Source of the DNA: an uncultured Muribaculaceae bacterium
GTDB lineage: Bacteria > Bacteroidota > Bacteroidia > Bacteroidales > Muribaculaceae
Length of the DNA stretch: 64,000 nucleotides
Direction: 5' to 3'
NCBI GenBank assembly: GCA_910589055.1
Contig: CAJURN010000001.1
Location: forward strand, 1 to 64,000
Shown here: positions 33,223 to 41,426 of the stretch, piece by piece
Numbering within the stretch: the first letter of the stretch is position 1
How the letters are laid out: each line of letters opens with the position of its first letter
The notes under the pieces: model-generated
What the model was told of the DNA's origin: nothing
Seen by the model: only the letters and a program-made list of their open reading frames with translations
Database searches by the model: none
Position numbers and translations under genes: made by a program

Positions 33223-35769
33223 AGTAACTTGATTTCCCTGGCGGCGGATGTAGAGGCCGCTTTCGGGGTTGGCTACGCGCACGCCCTGGAGGTTGAAGTA
33301 TTCAACGGGCGCGTTTTCGTCGATGCCTTCGATTGCGTTCACGCCGGATTCATTTTCATCTTCGGGAGCTGTGAACTGCCACTTGGCAACGGGAGCACCG
33401 TCGCAGTACAAGTAGATGTAAACTGAGTTTTCATCTTCTTCACAGGGAAGAACATTGTATACAGGCACACATGCTGTGTTTGCCTTGTAGAGCATGTTCC
33501 AGTTCTCGTCGGTGGCAGCGAATGTGCGAGCGATGAGGTGCTCGTCGTCAGCTTCAGTAGTGACGGGAGATTCAGCATAGGCAACCTTTGCAATTGCGAA
33601 CGCATCGGCAGCGGCGGCGGCTCCATCACCTGCACCGCTCTGTCCTGTGGGATAGATTACGTATTCAGCACCGTTGAGCTTGAAAATGTTGAATCCGCCC
33701 ATGAAGGAGTGGCCGGGAGTGATGATGAATTTGCCGGCGGGAGCCCAGGGACTTGCAGGGTCGCCGGTGGGTTCGAAGCGCTGGATGCCATTGCCGAAAC
33801 CGTCGGCTGAGCTTGAGCCGGGTTTGAGAGGATTGGCGTAAACTGCCAGAGCCTGTCCGTCTTCATATGCGGTTGCGGAAGCGGTGGAGCCAATCTTCTG
33901 CATGCCTGCAACGGTGAAGAGTTCGGCATTGATGTCGAACTTGGAGTTCACTGCGGAAACGAACTCGCCCTTGTTGTAGTTGAAATCAACCACACCCTGG
34001 TTGGCGGCGTTGCCGTTTACAGTAACATAGATATTTTCATTCTCGCCTTCGAGGATATTGCCTGCCACGTGGCCGAGAGCGTCGCAACGCATACCGAAGT
34101 CACAGGTGAAGGGAATGAAATCCTTGACGATTTCGGAAGTCTTGGTGTCAATAACGAGGAAACCGGGGTCACCGTTGGTTGTGTAACCGTTGAACGTTTT
34201 GGCGCGGTCAACACGGATGATTGCGTTGCCTGCGTCGTCACCGGAAGCAGTTACCCAGAGGTTTGCGCCTTCGGGAGCGGGGATGTCTTTGATATGGCCT
34301 TCCTGACCGTAGACATGGATAAGGCCTTTGCCGTGCTCAACCGTGTAGAAGAGGTCGTTGGCACCTACACCGCTGCGGGCATTGGTCTGAGCCACCTTGA
34401 GGTTGGCATCGTTAGCCCAGATGTTCTTCAGGGCATAGCCTTCCTTCTTAACGGTGACGCCACCTACTACGGCGTTGTTGATCTGCTGTTCGGGCACGGT
34501 GAACTTCCACTGCGAGCAGAGGAAAGGTTCGGAGAATGTGTAGATGTAGACCGAGCAGGGATCGCCGGGCACGGGTTCAACGTTGATGCAGGCTGCGAAA
34601 GACTGAGCTTTGGGGAACATGTAGCTTCCGTCTTCCTTGAGGGCGGGATTTACAAGAGCCACGAGCTGTTCGTTGTCAGCTTCGGTGCTTACGGGGCTGT
34701 CGGTGAATTTCACCTCGGCGATAGTGAAGCCGTCGGCCGACATGTTTTTCACAGCACATGCGGTGTAGCCCGAAGGATACACGATGTAGTCCTTGCCCTG
34801 GAGACTGAACACGAAGAAACCGCCGATGTTGCCGTGCTTGGGAGTAACGAAGAATTTGCCGGAAGCGGCCCAGTCTTCAGAACCTTCAGCCTTCTCGTAA
34901 AGCTCGATGGCGTTGCCGAGACCGCAGAAAGTCTTGCCGCTGGCAGTATCAAGCCATTCTTCCGAGCCGGTCACTTTGTATTCGGGGTTGGCGAACACAG
35001 CCACACCGTTGCCGTAGGCCATGGCTGAACCCATGGTTTGGGTTGTCTTGGCGTTGGGGCGTGCGCTGAAGTTGGGGAAAGCGGCGTCAATAGTGATGGG
35101 CGAGAGCGAAGTGCTTGTCCAGTCGCCGTCGGTGTAGTTGAACTGTGCGAGTTCGCCGTCGGAATCAGTGATATTGGCGCAGGGGACGAAGAAAGATGTC
35201 GAGCCTTCGAGCACATTGCCTGCAACATGGCCGAGCTGGTCGAAGCGGCACGAAGGAGCGCCGGGCATGGCGATATTGCTCTTCACGATGCCTGCGTAGT
35301 TGTCGCCTGCCTTCACTTCCTTGGAATCAATTACAGTGAATGAAGCGTTTTCTGCCACATAATATCCGGCTTGACCTGTTCCGGACCAACCTTTACCACC
35401 GTTGAGGCGGTCGGTACGCACGATTACGTGGCCTGCGTCGTCAGCTGTACAGGAAACCCAGATGGGCTTGTCGGTATCACTGGGACGGAGGATAATATCT
35501 GTGATTTTGCCTGTGGGATCGGCTTCGGTCTGAGGGCCGTAAACCTTTACAACACCATTGAGATAGTCAACGCAATAGAAAGCGCCGTTTACACCCACTG
35601 CGGTGCGGTTCATCGCAGGATTGGATGTGTAAAGCTGAGCATTACCGCCCACGTTGGTGAGCGAGTAACCGTCGCGGAGCTGGCCTACTGTACCGGGAGC
35701 ATAAGTGTCGGCCATAGCCACACCTGCTGTCCCTGCCAGAACGACGATAGGAAGTAAAATTCTTTTCAT
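33205..35769 (-). CDS. Secreted protein with two tandem copies of the unrecognised ~400-residue module
   Basis: 854 aa. Signal peptide about 1-20. Module A (about 22-435) and module B (about 440-805) align with each other and with the 434-aa protein: G-V-(N/G)-(G/A)-(A/N)-(F/D)-(Y/L), D-D-A-G-(H/N)-(V/A)-I-(V/I)-R, L-G-H-V-A-G-N-(V/I)-L-E-G, and Y-(I/V)-(V/I)-Y-P-(S/T)-G. The tail (about 812-854) is nearly identical, also in DNA, to that of the 434-aa gene over about 65 bp. The family was not recognised; a propeller-like carbohydrate-binding or enzymatic surface protein is a guess. Confidence 0.8.
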   Translation of the reverse strand: MKRILLPIVVLAGTAGVAMADTYAPGTVGQLRDGYSLTNVGGNAQLYTSNPAMNRTAVGVNGAFYCVDYLNGVVKVYGPQTEADPTGKITDIILRPSDTDKPIWVSCTADDAGHVIVRTDRLNGGKGWSGTGQAGYYVAENASFTVIDSKEVKAGDNYAGIVKSNIAMPGAPSCRFDQLGHVAGNVLEGSTSFFVPCANITDSDGELAQFNYTDGDWTSTSLSPITIDAAFPNFSARPNAKTTQTMGSAMAYGNGVAVFANPEYKVTGSEEWLDTASGKTFCGLGNAIELYEKAEGSEDWAASGKFFVTPKHGNIGGFFVFSLQGKDYIVYPSGYTACAVKNMSADGFTIAEVKFTDSPVSTEADNEQLVALVNPALKEDGSYMFPKAQSFAACINVEPVPGDPCSVYIYTFSEPFLCSQWKFTVPEQQINNAVVGGVTVKKEGYALKNIWANDANLKVAQTNARSGVGANDLFYTVEHGKGLIHVYGQEGHIKDIPAPEGANLWVTASGDDAGNAIIRVDRAKTFNGYTTNGDPGFLVIDTKTSEIVKDFIPFTCDFGMRCDALGHVAGNILEGENENIYVTVNGNAANQGVVDFNYNKGEFVSAVNSKFDINAELFTVAGMQKIGSTASATAYEDGQALAVYANPLKPGSSSADGFGNGIQRFEPTGDPASPWAPAGKFIITPGHSFMGGFNIFKLNGAEYVIYPTGQSGAGDGAAAAADAFAIAKVAYAESPVTTEADDEHLIARTFAATDENWNMLYKANTACVPVYNVLPCEEDENSVYIYLYCDGAPVAKWQFTAPEDENESGVNAIEGIDENAPVEYFNLQGVRVANPESGLYIRRQGNQVTKVIKY

Positions 35770-35828
35770 CTGAATAGATTAGGTTAAATTGTTATTTATT
35801 CTGAGTTAAGCTTTGCATTATTGGGGGT

Positions 35829-35898
35829 GGATTAATGATTAGGGAGGAGGAATTAATCTATTAATCCTTAATCTTTAATCCTTAATCTTTAATCACTT
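35829..35898. repeat. Heptanucleotide array at a gene 3' end
   Basis: Degenerate GATTA units on the left (35829-35843) face five TTTAATC/CTTAATC units (35856-35898). The stop codon of the NAGPA-domain gene is inside the array, and the flanking coding end (encoding V-T-K-V-I-K) is shared with the 33205 gene. Confidence 0.85.
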
Positions 35899-37531
35899 TA
35901 GTAACTTTATTGCCTTGACGGCGGATAAAGATGCCGTTTTCGGGATTCTCTACCTTGACACCCTGAAGATTATAGAACTCTACGGGAGCGGAAAGGTCGG
36001 AGTCGGCGGCTTCGATTGCGTCAACTCCGGTGGGGTCGCCCTGGGCAACGGGCATCGTGCATGTGATGCCGTTGGGGAGCATGGCTGTGAGGGCATATGT
36101 GCCGTCGCCGCCTGAACTTGTCAGTGTCTTTCCGTCGCTTGAAATCGTTCCGAGATTGGGAGAACAGGAGAGAGTACATGCAGTGATATTTTTATTCACG
36201 AGAAGTCCTGCGGCATTGTAGCCGTAGATCACGGGGGTGTAGCTTTCGCCGGGTTTGAGATACTTGGCCCAGTCGGCAAAGGCAATGCTTGCGACCTGTT
36301 TGTCGCCCTTGTCGGGAGTGGATACGAACCAACCGCTCATCACTCCGCGAAGTTTGCCGTCGCTGGGGCGGTTGAGCACACCCATAGGCTCTGTGTAGAG
36401 GGTGGATGAGCCTCCGCCGTCGAAGTTGATTGCATTGACACAACCGGTGTTGAGCATCATTGCAGCAAGGTCTTTGGAGCCGCAGCCGGCGGAAATACCT
36501 TTGTTATATGAGTCGCCGTCAACAACGAGCATCACCATGCGCTTGCCGGTGGCATCAGTACCGAGGGCAGTACGGGGGCGGCGGCTCTTGAGGTGGTCGA
36601 GAACTCCGTCGGTGTTGAGGATTTCGCCGTTTTCAAGAATAACGGGCTCGCCTCCGCTGAGCTGCTGGATGGCATCAAAGGAGTGTGTCAAGCCATATCC
36701 GAAACCCTTGAGGGAAATGCCGGAAATGCGGATTGTATAAGTGTCGCCCACTTTCATTGCTGCAAGGCCTTTGGTGGTGCTGAGATGGCTCGAAACATTC
36801 GAGGAAAGAACAAATCCGCCCTCGGGGATAGCCATGCTTCCGCCGTTGAGCACGGGAGCGGTAACGACCTTACATTCGGTATCGCCCGTGGAGGAAAGAT
36901 AACCGTTGACGGGCTTCAGGCCAATTTCAACGCCTTTCTCGCCCTTGGTGGTCTTGGTATTGCTGCCCCAGCTGCGGGTGTAGAGAATACATTCGTTCTC
37001 GGCACGGGGAACGTTTACCAGTGTGGGAGCGTATTCAGTCTTGCCGTTGAGCTTGGCGCCGAAGCTGATTGTGGGAGTACCGTAGTACAATGCGCCGTCG
37101 GAATCCTGACCCACGGCCATCCATCCGGTCGTGCTCTTCATTGTCTTGAGGATTTCGCCATTGACAACCGTGCTGCCGATGGGGCCTGTACCTGTGTAGG
37201 AGAAGAGGTCGGAATTGACTCCGGCGAAATAGATGTCGGACTTCGCGGTCTCAGCCATTGCCGGAACAGTCTTATAAGTGCTGAACGGCGAACAGCAATA
37301 AGTCTTGACTTCCACCTCGGGGGCATCAAGGTCGGTGGTTGTGTAGAACACACGCTGCTTCACGGGACCGGTAAGGTCTACCACTGTAACAGTGGTGCCG
37401 GGACCGAGGGGATAATGCTGGAGAGTGTCACAAACGTACTTCACACCCTGAATGTCCCATTCGCCGGAAGCGGAGGCTGCGTTGACGCCGCCAAGAAGTG
37501 CGGCCATGAGGAGGATATTGTTGAGTTTCAT
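35882..37531 (-). CDS. Secreted phosphodiester glycosidase (NAGPA-domain) with sorting-type tail
   Basis: 549 aa. Signal peptide about 1-21. The NAGPA (phosphodiester glycosidase) domain spans about 100-405 and has its core signature R-R-P-R-T-A-L-G, M-L-V-V-D-G, and I-N-F-D-G-G-G-S-S-T-L-Y. The family is named for the mammalian 'uncovering enzyme' that hydrolyses GlcNAc-1-phosphodiesters on mannose; bacterial members act on sugar phosphodiesters. A beta-sandwich of about 100 residues (about 410-500) and the shared tail (V-E-F-Y-N-L-Q-G-V-K-V ... G-I-F-I-R-R-Q-G) follow. It is one of three phosphodiester-acting domains in this locus. Substrate unknown. Confidence 0.88.
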   Translation of the reverse strand: MKLNNILLMAALLGGVNAASASGEWDIQGVKYVCDTLQHYPLGPGTTVTVVDLTGPVKQRVFYTTTDLDAPEVEVKTYCCSPFSTYKTVPAMAETAKSDIYFAGVNSDLFSYTGTGPIGSTVVNGEILKTMKSTTGWMAVGQDSDGALYYGTPTISFGAKLNGKTEYAPTLVNVPRAENECILYTRSWGSNTKTTKGEKGVEIGLKPVNGYLSSTGDTECKVVTAPVLNGGSMAIPEGGFVLSSNVSSHLSTTKGLAAMKVGDTYTIRISGISLKGFGYGLTHSFDAIQQLSGGEPVILENGEILNTDGVLDHLKSRRPRTALGTDATGKRMVMLVVDGDSYNKGISAGCGSKDLAAMMLNTGCVNAINFDGGGSSTLYTEPMGVLNRPSDGKLRGVMSGWFVSTPDKGDKQVASIAFADWAKYLKPGESYTPVIYGYNAAGLLVNKNITACTLSCSPNLGTISSDGKTLTSSGGDGTYALTAMLPNGITCTMPVAQGDPTGVDAIEAADSDLSAPVEFYNLQGVKVENPENGIFIRRQGNKVTKVIKD

Positions 37532-37569
37532 GATTTTATACGGTGATTATTATGGTTGAGATAATTGTG

Positions 37570-39600
37570 TCAGTTCTTGAGGTTGAAGCGGCGTGCCGAG
37601 ATGGGTTCCATCTTCACTTTCTTTCCCGTCGGGAGGGTGACTTCATGCGGTTTTGAGTCGCTGTTGACAACGTACATCACGCGCTTGCCTTCGGGAGAGA
37701 TCCATTCGGCACCCTTGATCATGTAGTCGCCGCCGAACACGGGAACAACCGTATAGGGATTGTCGCCCTCGGGAATGAACTCGCGCACGTAGGTGCCACC
37801 GATGAACACATCGTGCTGCTTCTTGCGGAATTCGACAAGATTCTTGAGGAACTTGGCCTCGTAGGCGCTCTTGTCGTCGACCCAAAGCAGACGGGGGTCA
37901 ACCCAGCCGAGCTGCGAGCCGTAGAGCAGGCACTGCATGTTCTGATAGCGGAAGTCGCCCAGGCGCACGTCGGTGTAGGGGGTATAAGTGTAGGCCGTTG
38001 TGAGTACGCGGTCGGAATAAATCAGAGGATAGAGGGGCACAATCTTGCACGAGGGGGTGTGGGGAGTGTTGACCGTGAGCAGGATGTCGAACACGGGAAT
38101 GTAGCACTCGGCGTTTTCCTCGGAGAAGATGATATTGCCGGGTTTGAGGTGGTCGCGGCGCATATCGTCGATGATGCCTTTGTAGGAGTCGTACCAGAAT
38201 TCACCACCACCGGCGGGATGGTCGTGGTTGGATGCGTAGCAGGGATAGGGGGCTGCGGCTGCAATCTGGTCGATATAAAGTCCGTCGGTGCCGAGACGCT
38301 CCTGGATGCTGTCGGCAAGTTCGATAAGCATGTCGTGCCAGATGGGCGATGCGGGACAAGTAACGGTGTTGGGTACAATTGAAGTGGGATAGATTTCGGT
38401 GTAGAGCGCACCGTCGGGGCGGCGGCAGGAAGCCTCATAGCCGCGGCGGGCCTTGTAACTGTCGGCTCCCGGATCCCAGAGACGGCCGTTGATATAGGGC
38501 ATTACCTGGCAGTTGCGGTCTCGCACCTGCTTCACGATGCCTGCAAATTCGGGCTTGGCGGGGAAGTAATCGGGATAGTGGGAGTCGTATGCGTGATTGT
38601 GCCAGAAGTACCAGTGGAAAGCGATGTCATCGCCGAAATAGTCGATGGCACGGTTGACGGCAACGATTGTAGTGTCGCCGGTGTACTTGGCGCGGAGCCA
38701 CAGGTCTTTCTCCACAAGCCATTCGGGAATCTTGCGGTCGGAAAGTTTCTGTTTGCCCCATGAGGTCTGAAGAGCGAACGGACGGTACCACGCGCGGGCT
38801 GCTTCGGCCCATCCTTCGGGATTGAAGGAGGTTACGGTGGTCCAGGGGAGCGTGAAAGCGCCGTCCTTATTCCATGCGGAGGAAACGACAGTCTTGGTTG
38901 TAAATGCCGACTGACCTTTCTTCTCGTCGAGAGTCATGAGCTTGCCGCATGCGCGGAAGTCGCGGGGAGAGTAAAAATAAGCACCGTCGGCGTCGTCGAG
39001 CATCATCATCTGCATTGAGGCCGACCATGACGGATAGTTTGCTTCATAGATAGTGTCGGCGCGGAGGGCATATTCATTACCCCACCCTGCCGGTGTGATT
39101 ACCTTTGCCTTTTCCGGCGATTTCACAGCCACCGTGGGAAACTTGATTTCCGACACCTTCCATCCTTCGGGAAGCTGTGCGGATATGTTCCATTCGAGCA
39201 GAGGCGAATTGTCGGCCAGCGAGACACGCATGTCCACGGGATAGGTCTTGCCGTCGTATTGCAGACGGGTGTCCCAGTGGAAAACGAGGGCCGAGGCCGT
39301 GTCGTTGCGTTCCTCGGTGTAGCCGCGGAAAACGGCACAGGAGGGATTCACTTCGGGAGTCTCGCCCTGAGCGCCGAGGTAGGTGATAGTCCAGGGAGCA
39401 AGATTGGAACCGGGAGCCACAAGTTCGCGGCTTCCGAGATGTTTCATAGATGTTATGTCGAAACGCTTGCCGGCGTCGAATGTCACGGAAGTCTTGTCGT
39501 TGGACAAAGTGACAAACCCGTCACGGGCGTCGATGCCTGTCCGGGCATCGACGCTCGCAGCGAGCAGTATAGAGGCAGCGATAATTACTGATTTTTTCAT
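37570..39600 (-). CDS. Secreted DUF6259-like putative glycoside hydrolase
   Basis: 676 aa. Signal peptide about 1-19. A beta-sandwich N-terminal part (about 25-270) is followed by a TIM-barrel-like region (about 290-600) and a small C-terminal beta domain. Barrel features include W-Y-F-W-H-N-H, H-Y-P-D-Y-F-P, M-P-Y-I-N-G-R-L-W-D, G-L-Y-I-D-Q-I (likely nucleophile-position Asp) and F-S-E-E-N-A-E (likely acid). I associate it with DUF6259 from memory of the layout, at moderate certainty. It is the first enzyme gene after SusD, where a locus often places its key surface enzyme (inference). Confidence 0.72.
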   Translation of the reverse strand: MKKSVIIAASILLAASVDARTGIDARDGFVTLSNDKTSVTFDAGKRFDITSMKHLGSRELVAPGSNLAPWTITYLGAQGETPEVNPSCAVFRGYTEERNDTASALVFHWDTRLQYDGKTYPVDMRVSLADNSPLLEWNISAQLPEGWKVSEIKFPTVAVKSPEKAKVITPAGWGNEYALRADTIYEANYPSWSASMQMMMLDDADGAYFYSPRDFRACGKLMTLDEKKGQSAFTTKTVVSSAWNKDGAFTLPWTTVTSFNPEGWAEAARAWYRPFALQTSWGKQKLSDRKIPEWLVEKDLWLRAKYTGDTTIVAVNRAIDYFGDDIAFHWYFWHNHAYDSHYPDYFPAKPEFAGIVKQVRDRNCQVMPYINGRLWDPGADSYKARRGYEASCRRPDGALYTEIYPTSIVPNTVTCPASPIWHDMLIELADSIQERLGTDGLYIDQIAAAAPYPCYASNHDHPAGGGEFWYDSYKGIIDDMRRDHLKPGNIIFSEENAECYIPVFDILLTVNTPHTPSCKIVPLYPLIYSDRVLTTAYTYTPYTDVRLGDFRYQNMQCLLYGSQLGWVDPRLLWVDDKSAYEAKFLKNLVEFRKKQHDVFIGGTYVREFIPEGDNPYTVVPVFGGDYMIKGAEWISPEGKRVMYVVNSDSKPHEVTLPTGKKVKMEPISARRFNLKN

Positions 39601-39647
39601 CCTTAATATCCGTTATAAGGGATAATTTACGGGGTGATTCAATTTGA

Positions 39648-41414
39648 TTAATATCCTTCGGGGTTGGAGAGGCTGGGGTTGCGGTCGAGGTCGGTACGCG
39701 GGATAGGCCACCAGTAGAAGCGGTCGTTCCAGATACGCTTGAGGTCACGTGCCTTGTACTTGTCGGCCACTGCGGTCCAGTCGCACACGTCGTTGATGTC
39801 GTGGCGCGAAGTGGTTGTGAAGGTAGGCATATCAGCCTTGGTAAGACCTGCGTAACCAATTTCATTTACAGGCATGCCATAGACGGGCGCGGAGTTGGTG
39901 ATGTCGCCGATTTTCCAGCGGCGGAAGTCGGTGAAGAGCACACCTTCCATTGCCAGCTCAACCTTGCGTTCGCGACGTACAATCTGGCGCATCTTGTCCT
40001 GATTGCCCTTGCGGGATGCGTCGAAGTCGGGCATGCCGGCACGACGGCGAACGTCGTTGATGGCCGAGTATACGCTTTCGTCGAGTTCGTTGAGCTCAAT
40101 CTTAGCCTCGGCATATGTGAGGTACATCTCGGCGGCACGCATGATGATGATGTCAACAAAAGATTCCTGAAGGCTTTCCTCGGTCATATCCTGATTGTAC
40201 TTGTTCCAAAGGTAGCCGTTGCCTGCGGTGGCAATGGAAATCTTGGGGTTGGTAACGTCAGTATTGTCAGTGCTGTACCATTTGCCGGTCTTCGGGTTGG
40301 GGAATGCTTTTGTCTTGGCATCATATACATTGAGCACCCATTTCTTGGAGCCTTTTGCAAAGGTGATTGTGTCACCATGCATGGCAATGGTGGTTTTGAA
40401 ACGGGGGTCGCGGTTCAACGACTGCTTGGTGGGGTCGAACAGAGGAGATTCGTCGATACGCTTGCCGTCGATACATTCGAATGTATTGGCGAGAAGAGCC
40501 GATGCGAAACGTACGGTAGAACCGCCGACACTGTTGGAGGAGTTACCGAGGCGAGTGCGGTGATACTTGCGCACGGCACCGTTCATGTAGGGGATTTCCC
40601 AGATGATTTCGTTCTGGGTCGCACCCTGAGCCTGACCTGCCATAGTGAAGAGGTCTTCATAATTGTTTGCAAGGCCACGGTTGTCCATTACTTCCTTGGC
40701 TGCGGCGGCAGCGATGCGGAAGTAGTCCTGACCCTTGCCATTGAAGTCGTTGCTGCCTGCGAGCAGTGCATAACGGGCGATGAGGGCGTAGCAGGTTGCG
40801 AGGTTGACGCGGCCGCGGACTGCGTTGGGCCATTCAAGAATACCTTCATTGGCAATTTCCTGAAGCTCATTAATCATATAATCGGTGATTTCCTCCTTGG
40901 GAGTGGCCGGAGCCTTGTAGCCTTCGGGATCGACCGAAGCGGTGAAGAAGGGAACATTGCCGAAAGTGGAAACGAGGCAGTAGTAGCCGTAGGCACGGAG
41001 AATCTTACATTCGGCCACGTTGCGACGATAGGCGGCTTTCATGCCGGAGGCATCTTCGAGAGCGCCGTCAAGAACCGAGTTGGCACGGGCGATAAGGCCG
41101 TAGTTGGCACTCCAGTAAGTTCCTACATATGACTGGTCGGGAGTAAGACCGTTACCGGCACCGATTGTTGTATTTTCTTCGTTCTGAAGACCGTAGGGAG
41201 TATAGAGGTCGACCACCATTGTGGGAGGCACACCCCAGTTCATGTCGTAGGGAATCTTGTTGTAGACGCCTGTCACGCCCTGTTCCATACCCACCTCGGT
41301 TTCGAAAAAGCCGTCGGTCTCGAACGCCGAGCTTTTTCTGTCGAGGAAATCGGAGCAGCTTGTCAGGGAGAATACCGCTGAGGCCGCAAGGATTGAATAT
41401 ATTGTTTTTTTCAT
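39648..41414 (-). CDS. susD: SusD/RagB-family surface glycan-binding lipoprotein
   Basis: 588 aa. Lipoprotein signal with Cys20 in S-L-T-S-C-S, then D-F-L-D-R, the standard SusD opening. The N-terminal SusD-like region and C-terminal RagB region (ending D-L-D-R-N-P-S-L-S-N-P-E-G-Y) are complete, including R-R-(R/A)-G and R-R-E-R-K-V-E-L-A near residue 470. SusD forms the lid over its SusC partner and captures oligosaccharide at the outer membrane. It starts 12 nt after the SusC stop, as expected for a functional pair. The ligand is not predictable from the sequence. Confidence 0.96.
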   Translation of the reverse strand: MKKTIYSILAASAVFSLTSCSDFLDRKSSAFETDGFFETEVGMEQGVTGVYNKIPYDMNWGVPPTMVVDLYTPYGLQNEENTTIGAGNGLTPDQSYVGTYWSANYGLIARANSVLDGALEDASGMKAAYRRNVAECKILRAYGYYCLVSTFGNVPFFTASVDPEGYKAPATPKEEITDYMINELQEIANEGILEWPNAVRGRVNLATCYALIARYALLAGSNDFNGKGQDYFRIAAAAAKEVMDNRGLANNYEDLFTMAGQAQGATQNEIIWEIPYMNGAVRKYHRTRLGNSSNSVGGSTVRFASALLANTFECIDGKRIDESPLFDPTKQSLNRDPRFKTTIAMHGDTITFAKGSKKWVLNVYDAKTKAFPNPKTGKWYSTDNTDVTNPKISIATAGNGYLWNKYNQDMTEESLQESFVDIIIMRAAEMYLTYAEAKIELNELDESVYSAINDVRRRAGMPDFDASRKGNQDKMRQIVRRERKVELAMEGVLFTDFRRWKIGDITNSAPVYGMPVNEIGYAGLTKADMPTFTTTSRHDINDVCDWTAVADKYKARDLKRIWNDRFYWWPIPRTDLDRNPSLSNPEGY

Positions 41415-41426
41415 TTTAAAGCCTGT

